Of a DNA stretch of 64,000 bases, positions 45,590 through 58,019 are shown one piece after another. How positions within the stretch are numbered: the stretch's first letter is position 1; each line of letters opens with the position of its first letter. Under the pieces are notes generated by a model. It was not told the origin of the DNA. It did no database searches and saw only the letters and a list, made by a program, of their open reading frames with translations. The stretch spans positions 224,371-288,370 of the forward strand of contig MU008213.1 in assembly GCA_010909165.1 (NCBI GenBank), in the 5' to 3' direction. Source of the DNA: Anthoceros angustus. Taxonomy: Eukaryota; Streptophyta; Anthocerotopsida; Anthocerotales; Anthocerotaceae. The position numbers and the translations under genes are program-made.

Positions 45590-47850
45590 TCATACACCAG
45601 TGGAAAGTACTGCGCCAGCCATGGTGTCAAGATCATGAGGGAAAAAGACCCTGCGCAAGGGAGCAGGAGCTGTTTAATCATGACAACCGCATTGTCTTGC
45701 GTGCTCACTAAGTGCACCACGTCTGATTGAATATGGAGTTGCAGAGTGAAGAGTCTCGAGGAGCCGAAGTGCGATCATACCTACAGGTGTTTTCGTACAA
45801 AGATCTGGCAAAGCTCCCAACATCAGCAACTTTCCTGTAACCAGCTACAACCTCAAATACTTGCCTGCACAGTGCGGAGGGCGATTTGACAACCATTAGC
45901 GGGGGAAGGGACCCTCACCATAAGCCGCAGCTACTCCCATGCAGTTAAACGTCACCTGACTTGGCAAGGTTCATTCCGACTCTTGACTAAACACTGAGGG
46001 TCATGCTTCTCTTTCTTCTTGGAAGGCCAAGTCGTTGAAATATGACTGAAGCCTGCATGGGTTGGCTTGATCTCACAATATGGAGAATCGGTCTCAAGCA
46101 TCATTCTTTCGGCAGGGATACCAGACATGACCTGAAGATTATCCACAGTCTTCAGTGAGCATCCGTTGATACCTGTGGCAACGCAAAGTTCAGTTGGAAA
46201 TGTTCCATGTACTCGGAAACAAATACTTGCCTGTGCATTTCGGAACAAAAAGTCACAGATCTCAGAGCCCAGGCAAAACTCCTCTGCAAGCATATTTTAG
46301 TTGATAAGGAGCTCCTGACCTATGTATAGATTGTCAAACCCTAAGATCTGATCTCTTTCTTCAGCACTCCCAGTAAATGAGTGAACAACCCCACCCTGAA
46401 ATCTGCACAATATAACAGATGGATGAGTCCTCGATACTCATGCAAAATCCTTCCGTCCACCCGCCTACTACTATCCAAATTTCAGAACATTGAGTCGGTT
46501 CACCAATAACTCTGTGGAGCTTAGGAGAAAAGCACCTGAGCTTGTTGCGCTTCAAGATATCAAGAAAATCACTTCCTGCAGCACGCATGTGCAGAAACAT
46601 TGGCAGGTTCGTGGATTCGGCCAGATAGAATTGTTGCTCAAAGTACCTGCAAAATCGTCCACAATCTGAGCAACCGCCTTGTAACATCTCAAAGTGCTGC
46701 TGTACGGTACTACCAACCAAAAACCAATGATACACAACAAGCTAGAGAAACGGCACACGAAGGCCATGTTTGACAGACCAGGAACCGAAACCTTACTTGC
46801 GTTGCGTCTCTGCAGGACAAAATTGGAGCCGGTCATAATCCAAGCCGCACTCACCAATAGCAACGACCTGGAGAAGAAATATACACCTTAAATACCCCTA
46901 CTCCTCAGTGCCCCAAATTCTCGAGTACTACATTCTACATCAACAGCTGCCCAGCACCCTAACAATCAACGGACAGCATGTATACCTTGCCTCTGGCAAC
47001 TCCTTCCCTTGCAAGATTCAAAAGGTCTTGCAAATGTTTCTCTGGATCCCCACTCTCTTCAAACTCCTATGACATCCACTTGACGAATTCAAAAACCTTG
47101 CCGGACACCGCAACAGTAAGGAAGCTTAGCATCAGCTAACAAAGCAGCACTACCTACAATTCTGTCATGTCAAGTACCGTGCATCTTGTTGGATGCACCC
47201 CCACAGTGCAGAAAAGCCGACCTGCGGAGATGGGCTGCGAATGCATCAGTTTGCTGAAGCAGCAGGCAGCACTTCGAAACAGAAGCAACTGTGGCAGAGC
47301 CTCTGTTGCTTACCATCGGTATCAGCAAGCGCCAATGCCTCCTTGGATTCCCGCAGCGACCCCCCAGTCACCTGCAGAGCCAAACAGCTCTCAGCCTCCA
47401 TTCCAGACCCATCCCAAACTCCAGCTCCTGGTGCAACACATCAGAAAATGCAAAACTCACAATGACACGGTTCACGCCAGCATCCCACGCCCGCCTTAGG
47501 ATAGCTCCCATGTCGGGGCCGTGACACTGCTTCCCATGATACACACCCTTGAACACGCCATCTGCAATCAGGTGAAAAAAACAGGCAATGATTCCACACG
47601 CAACCCAACATCACCACACAGACGGCTGAAAGTGCCGCATTTTCCCCTCAAACGCAAGTGCAGCAGTGGGACCGAGGACTCCACACCTGACAGATTGGCT
47701 CCTATGTCTGCAGATTTCTTAGACACACGCATACAAGGACAGGCGTCGCAACCGTGTTAGCCCAGACCCGCAGAAAACAGTGGTGAACCAGAGTGCAGGG
47801 AAGCCAGACGGCAAGCAGCGAGACGTACCGATGAACTTCAGGCCAGCCAT
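45590..47850 (-). CDS. TatD-family deoxyribonuclease (TATDN1-like)
   Basis: Metal-dependent TIM-barrel nuclease (3'-5' exo/endonuclease, DNA repair and apoptosis-like DNA decay). The joined minus-strand exons read: MAGLKFI (ATG 47,850), [27 protein letters not shown] (near 47,560), [20 protein letters not shown] (near 47,370), [13 protein letters not shown] (near 47,200), [36 protein letters not shown] (near 46,860; metal-ligand Glu), [14 protein letters not shown] (near 46,600; His), [10 protein letters not shown] (near 46,390; His), [27 protein letters not shown] (near 46,110; catalytic Asp), and a last exon, [14 protein letters not shown], to a stop at 45,590. About eleven short introns. 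All active-site residues are present. As usual for TATDN1-type members, the bacterial N-terminal HxH is replaced by DIGxN. Exon borders are approximate. Confidence 0.88.
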
Positions 47851-48078
47851 GTTTGATACGAAGTACCTTCGTCGGCTCCTGCAGATGCAAAACCAAAGAC
47901 CCACCAGAAGAAACAGCTCCTTATTTTGTTTTGTTCCAATTTCACAATGTGCCAATCCAGTCATTCCCGGCCCTATGTACACAACTTAAAATGAATCCCG
48001 CTTTGAATCTCGGTTCAGCTGAAAACGTTCTACACGCCTTCCCTCTCCCTGGTGCCTTGTGCTCCGTTGTGGTGTGTC

Positions 48079-51000
48079 ATGGGGGAAACGGGGGAAACGG
48101 GGGAGTCGGGGGAGTCGGGGGAGACGAGGGAGACCTCCGCTCCACGGGCAGATCTACTGTGCTTTGCAACCTGGCAGAGCGCAGTGGACGAGGGCTTCTG
48201 GCAGCGGCTGGCCAATTTCAAGCTGAACACGCAGCGGCTGGAGGAGCATCCTGTGCCCATCACGGGCTTCTTCGCTCCATGCGGCCACTCGAAGCTGCCG
48301 TCACGCATGCAGCTCTTGTCCGAGTCGATGCCAGCGGAGTCTGGGGACGTCGAGGAGGTGTCTTGGAATCGGAACCGCTGCCCGGCGCCGGGAACACTTT
48401 ACACCGCTAATTCGCTGGAGAACTTCAAATCATTGGACGGAAAAGCACTTCTGGAAGGTGCAGCTCGGCAGGTGTAGTGCCACTGGTCATGGAGGAGCTT
48501 GCCTTGACGAGTCTGTGTGAAGTTATGTTGTTCGGATGATTGGAATCTGATGACTGCGTGAATTTGTTACAGATATGGGATGACATCCGATCTGGGCGAG
48601 CAGAGGAGTCCAGTAACCTGCTGAACCGTTTCCTGGTGATTTCCTATGCGGATTTGAAGAAGTGGATTTTCTACTACTGGTTCGCATTCCCGGCGATTGT
48701 CCTTCCGACCCCAGCCACTATTTCCTCTGTGAAGACGGCCTCTGAGTTTTGGAGCTCAGACCAGGTAGATTGTCTGTCATGTTGGTTGCAATTGGCAACG
48801 AGTACCTGGCTCGATGTGCCTGATAGTTTGTTCACTAATGTTCTGGCTGTTTTCGCAACAGGCTGCCGGTTTCCTGTCAGCTTGTAAATCTTGGAGGGAA
48901 TCAAAATCGGAGGCATGTAAGTCAGTCAGGCTGAAGTGGTGTAGTTGTGCTAGGGATCTTCAGGAGGAACTTGTTAATGGCTGCGATGCATCTTGTTCAT
49001 CATGTCTTGGTGCGTAGCTAGTAGGTTTTGTTTTGACCGTGGGGACCTCGTCTACAGGCTCGCCTTTTTTCCTTCTGCACAAGAGCCATGATGACTCTGT
49101 GACAGCAAGGCCATTGGGTGAGTGGCGTACCTTGAAGCAGGCCGGTGGCGAGGTTTGTTCGACTCCCTGCCTAGCTCGTCAAATGCCTTGCATCGTTCTT
49201 GCAGTGCCCTCGGTTAAGTTGTCGACTTCTCATGTACAACATTATCACATACTAGTAGTCGTTGCGGGCACACGCAATTTCTTTCCATAGCTGTTCAGCT
49301 ACGTACCTTGACACTGAAAACGGTGGCTGTGTGGCAGATTGTTTGTGCATTCTATGATCCCTGCCACTCCAATAAAAATCCAGGATGGCCTCTTCGAAAT
49401 TTCCTTGCTCTGGCTGTCCAACAGTGGCAAGTGACGGACCTGCGAGTGCTGTGCTACAGAGAGACACGGGGGCAACCTGATTTCCAGCACAGTTTGGTTC
49501 TTGATGTTATTCTTTCAGAAATTCCAGGTAAGTGGTTGAGGGTATTCTTCTGTGGATATGTAAGGGCTTAGCTGCAAGGTTAGAAGCGCCTCACCATAGT
49601 TGGACGGTTTTGCAGAATGGGAAAATTCGAATTTGGAAAGCATTGGTTGGGAGATAAACAGCCGGACAAAGAAGTATGGGCCCCAAATTGCTGACCTGGG
49701 CGCTGTACTCGACCCCGTCAAGTGAGTTTCATGGGTGCATGTCAATTGATCTTTTTGGCAGAATCCTCAGTCTGAGGGAACCTTACTGCTCTCAGGCTAG
49801 CTTCATCAGCTGCTGACCTCAACTTGAAGCTGATGAGGTGGCGCTTGTTGCCATCTTTGAACTTGGAGCGTCTATCGTCCACAAAGTGCTTGATTCTTGG
49901 AGCGGGTACATTGGGCTGTCAGGTTGCACGTGATCTGATGGTAATGTTAGTCTTTAAACTTTGAGGAGGGTGAAACTTTTTCAAGCACTACTGACTTCAT
50001 GAAGCACAGTTTGTAATGTTCTCACTGACTCTGTATAGATTCCTGATTCACAGGCTTGGGGTGTAAAGCATATCACACTTGTAGACAGCGGGCGTGTAGC
50101 AATGTCCAACCCTCTTCGACAGTCTCTATATACTTTTGAGGACTGCCTTAAAGGTGGTAAACCGAAGGCAGAAGCAGCAGCTGTGAATCTGAAGCGTATC
50201 TTCCCTGGTGTGGTAGGGGGACTGATCCTGAGCTGTTGCTGGATGCTATACAGTTTTGGTTAGCTTTCCATTAGTCCTGTGAGTTGCAACCTAGATTGCT
50301 GAGAAGCTACAGTTTGTCAGACTGACATGCATCCTGTAGGAAGCAAGAGGGGTTCAAATGACAATCCCAATGCCTGGCCACAGTGTATCGCAGCAAGAGG
50401 AAGCTCATGTGAAAGAGCAGTGTAGGCAATTGAAACATCTGGTGGATGAACACGACATTGTGTTCCTGCTAACTGACACAAGAGAGAGTCGATGGTTGCC
50501 AACCCTCTTGTGTGCAGAGGGAAACAAGGTGATTGGCTTTGAGTGGATGTTCGTATATTGTGTTTGTGGTGCAGTCTTTGTTATGCTGAGTGGCCACAGA
50601 ATAATATTACAAAGGCTTTGGTGCAGATTGCAATAAATGCCGCGCTGGGTTTTGACACTTTCTTGGTCATGAGACATGGAACAGGGCCTACGTCTGGTCA
50701 GCAGGATGGATCTCTACCTAGATCACGTTTGGGATGCTATTTTTGCAATGACGTGGTTGCTCCACAGGATGTGGGTATTTTGTTCCTGTGTTGGGGGTCA
50801 TTTCGTCCTTGACCTTGTTTTGACTGTTCGGAGAACTGTGAGTGGACACAATGGTGAAGGTTGTGAGATCTGCTGTGATGCAGTCCATGGGGCAGCGAAC
50901 TCTTGATCAGCAGTGCACTGTGACCAGACCGGGTTTGGCTCCAATGGCAGCTGCTCTTGCGGTGGAGCTAGCTGTGAACATCTTGCATCATCCTGATGGG

Positions 51001-51507
51001 TTTGGCTCCTCCCCTGCTCTTGCTCCCTCCGGTGGAAAATTATAATGCTTTAGGTGGCAATATCTTCTCATGATCTCACCCAGCCTTAAGGGTGTCGTGT
51101 TGTTGCAGCAATAGCGCACCCGCAGATCCTGCCACTCCAATTACAGCTAGTACCGATGAGCCACTCGGCATTCTACCTCATCAGGTCAGAGGGTTCGTGG
51201 CCCATTTCGCACAACTAGTGGTGACAGGCCACGCCTTCGACAAGTGTACTGCCTGCTCTAGTATGGTAAGTGTCGACATACATTCTGTGCCTATTCTCTC
51301 TTGGTTTAACCTGTTGGATCTTTTTTGAAACAGAGGTGGTATGGCTAACGAGCACGAAATGTGCAGGTGGTGGAGGAATTCCGTAAACGAGAGACGGATT
51401 TTATTTTGGATGTGTTAAATTACCCAACTTATTTGGAAGATCTAACGGGCATCACAGAGTTAGTTGCTGCTACTGCTGCTTTAAATGTAGACTGGGATGA
51501 GGAGTAG
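48079..51507 (+). CDS. ATG7: ATG7, E1-like activating enzyme of autophagy
   Basis: ATG7 adenylates ATG8 and ATG12 and passes them to ATG3 and ATG10. Exon 1 (48,079-48,471) opens with a repetitive [19 protein letters not shown] leader, then the N-terminal domain ([20 protein letters not shown]). Exon 2 (48,573-48,764) has [20 protein letters not shown] and [20 protein letters not shown]. Later exons hold [17 protein letters not shown], the nucleotide loop [17 protein letters not shown] (near 49,900), [19 protein letters not shown] (near 50,085), [19 protein letters not shown] (near 50,460), and the catalytic-cysteine segment [20 protein letters not shown] (Cys near 50,920). The C-terminus ends NVDWDEE at 51,507. 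About eleven short introns. The active-site Cys and Gly-rich loop are intact, so the gene is probably functional. Middle exon borders are not resolved here. Confidence 0.93.
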
Positions 51508-51996
51508 AACACTCGGACAGGATGCAGGTGGATTGGTATAGCCCGGGCGATTGGAAATTGGATCCATTTGTTTCGCTGATCCATCTACAGCCCCAAGACC
51601 TGGCCAGGAATTCTGACAGTCCTTTGATAACCTTCAGTCTGGTGCTGTTTCAAAGTATGTCTGCAAGCAACCAAGAAGACTCTCTGCCGGTGCTAGTTCT
51701 TTGTTGGTAGTCGGTGCCTAGATGCAGGACTTTTAAAGACCTTCCGTTCAGTTCAGAGGAGGACCTTCTCTTTTAAGTAGGTACAAAGACCCATATGATC
51801 ACCTATATTAAAGATATAATTTTCATATTATTGGATAATGACAGCAGTTTTTGGTCGTGTTAGGGCAGATGGTGATGTTTCGCACCAAATGTTTGTCGCT
51901 GAAAGCGCATTGTTGAGCATGTCAGGATGATGCTGGTGGTGCCGCAGCCTTGACGTGCCGTGTTGTATGTTACAGGGGCTGCGGGTTGCAGTGTGA
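51508..51996. other. Intergenic between converging ATG7 and U-box/EF-hand genes
   Basis: 3' UTR sequence of both genes; no further feature seen. Confidence 0.5.
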
Positions 51997-54974
51997 TCAC
52001 TCCGACGTGGTGAGGTGAACCATGAGCGTCAGAAATTCCGCAAAATCCAGCGCCCAGTCTCCACTGGTGTCCCCGCGCCGCATCAACTCCCTGAGCTCCG
52101 CCTGAGTGCACTCCAAGCCGCGCAGCATCATCCCCGTGCCCAGCTCCTGGAGCGAGATGCGCCCGTCCCCGTCCCGATCATACGCCCTGAACTCCGCCCT
52201 CAAGGCCTGCAGCTGCGCCGGGCTGATCCGCGGCGCGTCCCCCGCCCCAGGCCCCAGCCGCCCCATGAGATTCAAAAACTCCCCGAATTCCAGCGTCCCG
52301 TTCCCGTCCAAGTCCCCCGCGGCGATGTACGCCCGCACCTCCTCCTCCTTCACGTCCTGCCCCAGCAGCCGCAGCAGCGTCCCGAGCTGGTCCGCCGTCA
52401 GGCTTCCGTCCCCGTCCCGGTCCAGCAGGTTGAACTTCTCCCGGTACGCGGCGATCTCCTCCGGGCTGAGCTGGGGGACCGGAAGCGAGGCACCGGGAAC
52501 CGGGGTCGCCGGTGCCGCTGGCGACGCGCCGGCGCCGGAGGCGGCGGCCATGACGATGAGGAACTCCGGCAGACTGAGGCTGCCGTTGCCGTCCAGGTCG
52601 CCCTCGCCGATCATGGCCGCAACCTCGGCCTCGCTGGCCGTCTGGCCAAGACGCCGCAGCGCGGCGCTGAGCTCGCGCGCGCTGATGCTCCCGTCGCCGT
52701 CGGCATCGAACAGCGCGAAGACATGGGTGAAGTGCACAAGCTGCTCCGGCGAGAGCCGCGGCTGGAGCTGGGAGCCCTGTCCATGGCCGCCGCCGGTCAT
52801 CATGTCCAGGAACTCGGCGAAGTCGAGAGTGCCGTTGCCGTCCGCGTCCGCCTGGGCCATGACGGCCTGCAGCTCCGCCTGGCTGAGGTTGTGGCCAAGC
52901 AGCCGCATCGCCGTGGCCAGCTCGTGCGTCGTGATGTGGCCGTCCCCGTCCCTGTCGAACACCATGAACGCCTCCTTCAGCCGGGAGATGTGCTCCAGGG
53001 TGAGCTGGTGCGAGATCGACCCCGACACGCCCTGGCAGGTGAGCTCGTGATGGGTGTACATGAGGTCCAGGAACTCGAGCATGTCGATGACCCCGTCCCC
53101 GTCCACGTCCGCGCTGTGCATCATGGCCTGGAGCTGGGCGGGGGTGGGGCTGTCGCCCAGCAGCCGCAGCGCCACGCCCAGCTCGTCGATGGTGACGCCC
53201 CCGTCCCCGTCCCGGTCGAACGCCGTGAAGGCGTCCTTGAACTCGGCGATCCTATCGGGTGTGAGGTTGGGGAACCGGCGCTGCAGCTCCTGCTTCCTGG
53301 CGATGCATTCCTCGTCGTCCTCCGCCCAGGCGAGCACGTGGTTGAGCATGAGCAGGGCCTCGCCGCACAGGCGCTGCCCGGCCAGCCGCAGCGCCTCGGC
53401 CCGGTATTCCTTCCGCCGCCGCCGGAATTTCTCCTCCTGCTCCGGGAATTTGTCCAAGAGCCTGCTGCGCACGTCGATGTCGTCGAACTCGATCTTGAGG
53501 GGGCGGTCCTCCCGCCGGTCGAAGGGGCTGCGTGTCATGCTGCTGGCGTGGTCGATGAAGGTCCATCTGTCGTACGTCCGCCCGTCGCTGCCCTTCACCG
53601 GATCGCACATCACCTCCCAGGTGATGGGGTCGTGGTACCACTTGAGGGTGTCTGTTGAAGGAGTCTTCTTGGACTTGGTGGGTGGGTGATGGATGTCCGC
53701 CACAGGCGCTGGTGTTGCAGAGGCAGTGGCAGTGGCAGTGCCCCCTGTCCTTCTCTTCGAATGCGCTTCCAGTTCCGCCACGATCTTCAGTCCAGCGTAG
53801 CAGAAGACGGCGGTCATTAGTACTGCCACTCTGGACATGGTGGTTGCAATCTTGGCGTGATGCCATCACCTCCGCACAGACACCAGCTGCAACGGGGGAT
53901 CAGGATGGTCATGACAGGACCAGGACTTACTTCCGAGAAGAACTGCCGCACTTCATCGGTCTGAGGCTCTGTTGCCTTGAGGAAGAAGAGAGCCTCGTCG
54001 ATTTTGTTGGGAAACGCCTGCATCTCAGCCCGAACGGGCTGCCACAGCCCTTGCAGCTCCCGTTGGAGCACATCCTTCAGGGACGGCGCGCTGCTGCTTG
54101 TCAGAGCCTTGACAAGGCTTTCAACCCTGGACAAGGCGGACTCGAACTCCTCCTTGTTTTCAGGGCTCTTTATGTCCACCTGCAACCGAGCCCCAACCAG
54201 ACCATGTCACTCCACCTCGCAGTACACCCAAGCACAAGCAATGCAAAACTTTCTACTTGCACCCAATCCACAAACATTCCAGTCTTCTGGACGTTAACCA
54301 CGCACATTCAAGGCAGTGAACAAGATGGCTATCTGGAAAGGAGTGACGATGCGCTCACGCAGCAGCCGCAGCTCCGAGTGCACCCTCTTGGCATCCCAGA
54401 CCGAGTCAAAGAAGCCCTTGCCCAGGATCTTATGCGCCTGCTTAGCCGTGTCCCGCAAATCCACCACCAACGCCTCTGCAACCAAGCAAGCATGACAAAA
54501 CAAAGGCCTCAGCTTCGCCTCTTCCTTCCAGGCCCAATCAAAGCCCACTGCGTTGCACATACCATTAGCCCATGTTGCGGAGTTGTTACGCATCATGGTG
54601 TTGCCACTCAGCACCTTGATGTTCTCCTCCAGATTCCTCATCAACCCATTGAGCTCCGTCGCGACATCTTCCGTACCGCCGCCGCCATCCTGCTTCTGAT
54701 CCCACAACCCCTTGCCCAAGAGCACGATTCTCAGCAGCGTCTCCGCACCAGAGATGGCCGCCTTCACGGCAGATTCCCCCATTCCTGCACTAGCACCCGG
54801 GACTGGCAGCCCGGCCGCAGGCACAGCTTGCTTTGAGGAGATTCGCTTCCAGAAGGCGTGGAGCCGAAGGAATCCGCGGGACGTGAGGGTCTTGGGTTTC
54901 ATCCGTTCGAGGGGGGATTTGCACAGTGGGCTGCAACTGTCAGGAAGGTGCGACAAGCGCGTGAACTTGGTCAT
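51997..54974 (-). CDS. U-box protein with ten EF-hands (putative Ca2+-linked E3 ubiquitin ligase)
   Basis: Exon 1 starts at ATG 54,974 and ends near 54,300 at [11 protein letters not shown] (helical, unknown). Exon 2, about 54,180-53,930, reads [20 protein letters not shown] and ends FFSE (helical). The last exon, a continuous 613-codon frame from 53,838, holds a hydrophobic segment ([14 protein letters not shown]), a U-box ([20 protein letters not shown], residues about 68-130), a helical linker ([20 protein letters not shown]), and ten EF-hand loops in five pairs from about residue 218 to 608. Nine loops keep the central Gly. Loop 7 ends in Gln instead of Glu ([12 protein letters not shown]) and loop 10 has Trp at the Gly position ([12 protein letters not shown]). 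The U-box fold recruits E2 enzymes and EF-hand pairs bind Ca2+. The junction of exons 2 and 3 is uncertain (an in-frame acceptor CCAAG just upstream of 53,838 is one option), so two separate genes remain possible. Confidence 0.78.
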
Positions 54975-55220
54975 CAGCTTCCGAAGACCGGCATGCCGAT
55001 TTCATCAATTCCAGATCACTGTAATCAAACCCACCATGGTCCCGGGCCCGGTACAGGAGTACAGGATGAAGCAATATGTGACACGATCACCAACATTTTA
55101 CCCCTAACCCGATCAGTTGACGCGATTACTGTGCGTCTCGTCTGACACTCTGACTGTGTTCGAATTGCTGGGATCATAAAGTATGAGGTCCCCTCCCTGT
55201 GTGTGGCGCTTTAGAGCTGG
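54975..55220. other. Short intergenic region
   Basis: Upstream of the U-box/EF-hand gene; no motif identified. Confidence 0.4.
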
Positions 55221-56960
55221 GTCTAGGGTCCAGGCTTGGTTCCACAGCGCATGCTTGTGCGAATCTTACAGTTGGACACACAGGACGGCATGGCCTCTCA
55301 TTGCTGCAACAGCTTTTGTGGACCCGTCAGACACAAATCGACCCCAATATATCAGGTTTTCCCAGGAAAGACTTATCGATGCCCTGTCTTCGAGGTGTGG
55401 ACTGTTAGCAGAAAGGTTGGTCCTCGTGGTCTTGACCCTACATCTCAATGGAGCTTGTGGATGACTCTGACCTTAGCAGGCCTGGAGGGGCAACAACGGC
55501 TGAGACTGTCAGCAAACTTCGTGATCAGAGGCTACTCACTGATGAGGCTGTTCAGGCTCTGGGAATACTGATGGCATATTTCCCGGTCCCTCTTTAATAC
55601 TGTGCTGACAAAGTATGGGCCTTCCTGCGGATGTATGCTTCTCATGCCCGGTTGCAAGACGCGATGGATGTGTTCACCATGGTGCCCAACCCAGAAACAT
55701 TCACGTGGTCTGCCTATAATCTCTGAGGGCCCATGATTAGCACGGGCGAGCTGGACAGGCCATAGAACTTTATCATCAGTTGGGCAGCTCCGGTGTTGAA
55801 TCCAGATGGTCGTGTGTTTATAGCAGCTCTAGTGCCAGGGTTAGAGACTTGAAAACGGGACAACAGTTGCATCCTGGTGTGTTGGACAGTGACGTTGAGC
55901 CGCGTTTGTTTCTTTCTAGTTGACATGTATTCAAAGTGTGGCAGCCTCGAGGATGCTTAGGGTGTGTTTCATGATGTCGGTCAGAAATATGTGGTGACAT
56001 GGACCAGTTTGATAACAGGATATTGTCAGCAGGGCCTGGGTTAGAAATCCCTTCATGTGCAACGTTCAATGCAAGAAGAAGGCGTTGTGGCACCCGATGC
56101 TGTGACACTTGTATCCGTCCTCCAGGCATGTGCAAGTGTGAGTAATCCGGACTTGGAGACGGGAGAGCAGCTTCATGCACAGATTGGATCCAGAGCAAGG
56201 TCTTCAGGTTGATGTAGTTGTGGGTTGCACCCTGGTGAACCATGTATACATATGAAAATGTGGCATCCTCAATGTTCTCAGAAGAATGTGGTGAAATGGA
56301 ATGCCGTGATAGCTTGATACTCCCACCAGGGCTTGGGACATGAATCCCTTCATCTTTAGGGTGCTAAGCAAGATGAAGGCCTGATTGCACCTGATTCTGT
56401 GACCTTCGTTTCTCTCCTGCAGGAATGTGCAAGCGTGGGTAACCCGGCTTTCGAGAATGGGAAGTGGCTTCATGGACAGATGGGAGAGCAAGGACTTCAG
56501 GCTGATCTGGTTTGAACAACGCTTTCGTAAACATGTGTGCAAAGTTCGGTAGCCTAAAGGATGCTCAGGTCGTGTTTTGATGGACCTCTGATAGGAGGAT
56601 ATCTCCAGCAGGGCACGGGTCAGGAAGCCCTTCGTCCCTACGGCCTTATGCAAGCCGAAGGCATCGATGCTGTTCCTCATTCTGTCACATTTGTTTCCCT
56701 CCTGCAGGCATGCGCAGGTGTTGCAGCTCTGCATCGGGGAAGCCAGCTTCATCTTCAAATTCAAGAAAGGGGCTCCAATGTCATGTCTTTGTGGCCATCA
56801 GTTCTGTCAACATGTATGCAAAGTCTGGGAAGCATGAGTACTGCGCAGCAGGTGCTTGATGCAGTAGCCGAAAGAGACTTTGTTGCCCGGAATGCCCTGA
56901 TTGCGGGATACCAAGGAGACAGTAAGCTACCAACATTGGCAGATACCTACCTACCTACAT
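55221..56960 (+). pseudogene. Degenerate PLS-class PPR pseudogene
   Basis: Shifting plus-strand frames with many stops still show PLS-type PPR units: VDMYSKCGSLEDA (near 55,920), YVVTWTSLITGYCQQGLG (near 55,990), APDAVTLVSVLQACASV (near 56,095), APDSVTFVSLLQECASVGNP (near 56,385), HSVTFVSLLQACAGVAALHR (near 56,680), QQVLDAVAERDFVARNALIA (near 56,855). Family knowledge: PLS PPRs edit organellar RNA and are very numerous in early land plants. No E/DYW domain follows. The 5' part (55,250-55,720) is the inverted counterpart of the fragments at 6993-7332 and 12,666-13,240. Confidence 0.85.
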
Positions 56961-57164
56961 ACAGCTGTCCTTAAGCACCGGCTCATCCGGTAGCTCGCCC
57001 ACCTAATCTATCTATTACCGCCTTGTCCGCATATTTATCGTCCTTGGGCTTCGGAAAAAAGGCCCAATACCTATCGTGCTTCCTTGGGCTTCGACAGAAG
57101 AAGAAGAATATCATCAAGTCCATTTTATTTATGTCCGATAAGGACGGATTTCCATCATGCGACT

Positions 57165-57262
57165 TTGGTACCTTGACAACTTACACCATGGTGTGTCTAA
57201 GCTACTTGCAACATTGGTACCTTGACAACTTACACCATGGTGTGTCTAAGCTACTTGCAACA
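57165..57262. repeat. 49-bp tandem duplication
   Basis: Two identical or near-identical units, 57,165-57,213 and 57,214-57,262 (TTGGTACCTTGACAACTTAC...). About 200 bp downstream (57,470-57,533) a 32-bp unit (ATGAGAA(T/C)GCCATT...CACTT) is also duplicated with two changes. Both units are non-coding. Confidence 0.9.
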
Positions 57263-58019
57263 GAGCGTCCACTCTCGTTAGGCACCCTATCTAAGTACCG
57301 ATCTAAGCACAGAAGGCCTAATAACGATGTTCTTATAAATGTGTATCCATTTGGCCTAAGCTATTTAGACACACAGAAGGCCCTTGTTGTTTGCCTTCAT
57401 GACAAAAAGTAACAAGAGTGGGTTTCCAAATGCATGTCCAAATGGGTCAGGCCAAATGGACACACATTTATGAGAATGCCATTGTTAAGCATCCTGCACT
57501 TATGAGAACGCCATTATTAAGCATCCTGCACTTCGATCATAGAAATCCAACCCAAATATGATGAGATATGACTAGCAAATTGTATTAGGAAGAGTAAAGA
57601 TTATTTTTACGATATTAGAAGACACTGAGATGATTTATTGAGGTGAAAGAACGATGGAAAGAGACCATCTAGGAAGGGACAACAAATGGGGACCCGGGGG
57701 TCGGAGTGAAGAGGAGCAATTGAGCTCCCTACCTAAAGTGACCAAGCTGCACAATCTCATGCGTAGAATAAACGCCCGCAAACCACGAAGGAAGAGGAAA
57801 GGCATCACCCACCGTCGCCTTATGGAGAATCGCCGTTGAGGCCGCAAGAGCAATAGAAACCCGCTATCGGAGTATCTTAAGTACGAGAGGACGTACACTA
57901 TGCTGCCCAGCATGGTAAGCTTTGGCACAAGACTTGATGAATTTGTCAAAGTCCTCAGCCATTGCCCCATACGTTTCTAGAGCAAGCGGGATAAAGAGGT
58001 GGCCCGCTTGCATCCTGCT
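57263..58019. other. Degenerate repeat-rich stretch
   Basis: No supported gene. A 111-codon minus-strand frame (57,970-57,635) and a basic plus-strand frame have no recognised family. GATTATTTTTACGATATTAG near 57,599 matches the start of the CLP1 fragment near 58,028, pointing to an additional small duplicate. Confidence 0.4.

Noticed and set aside
52015..53658. 547-codon plus-strand ORF opposite the U-box/EF-hand exon
   Set aside because: It is the antisense shadow of GC-rich EF-hand codons; Arg/Gln/Val-rich with no domain.
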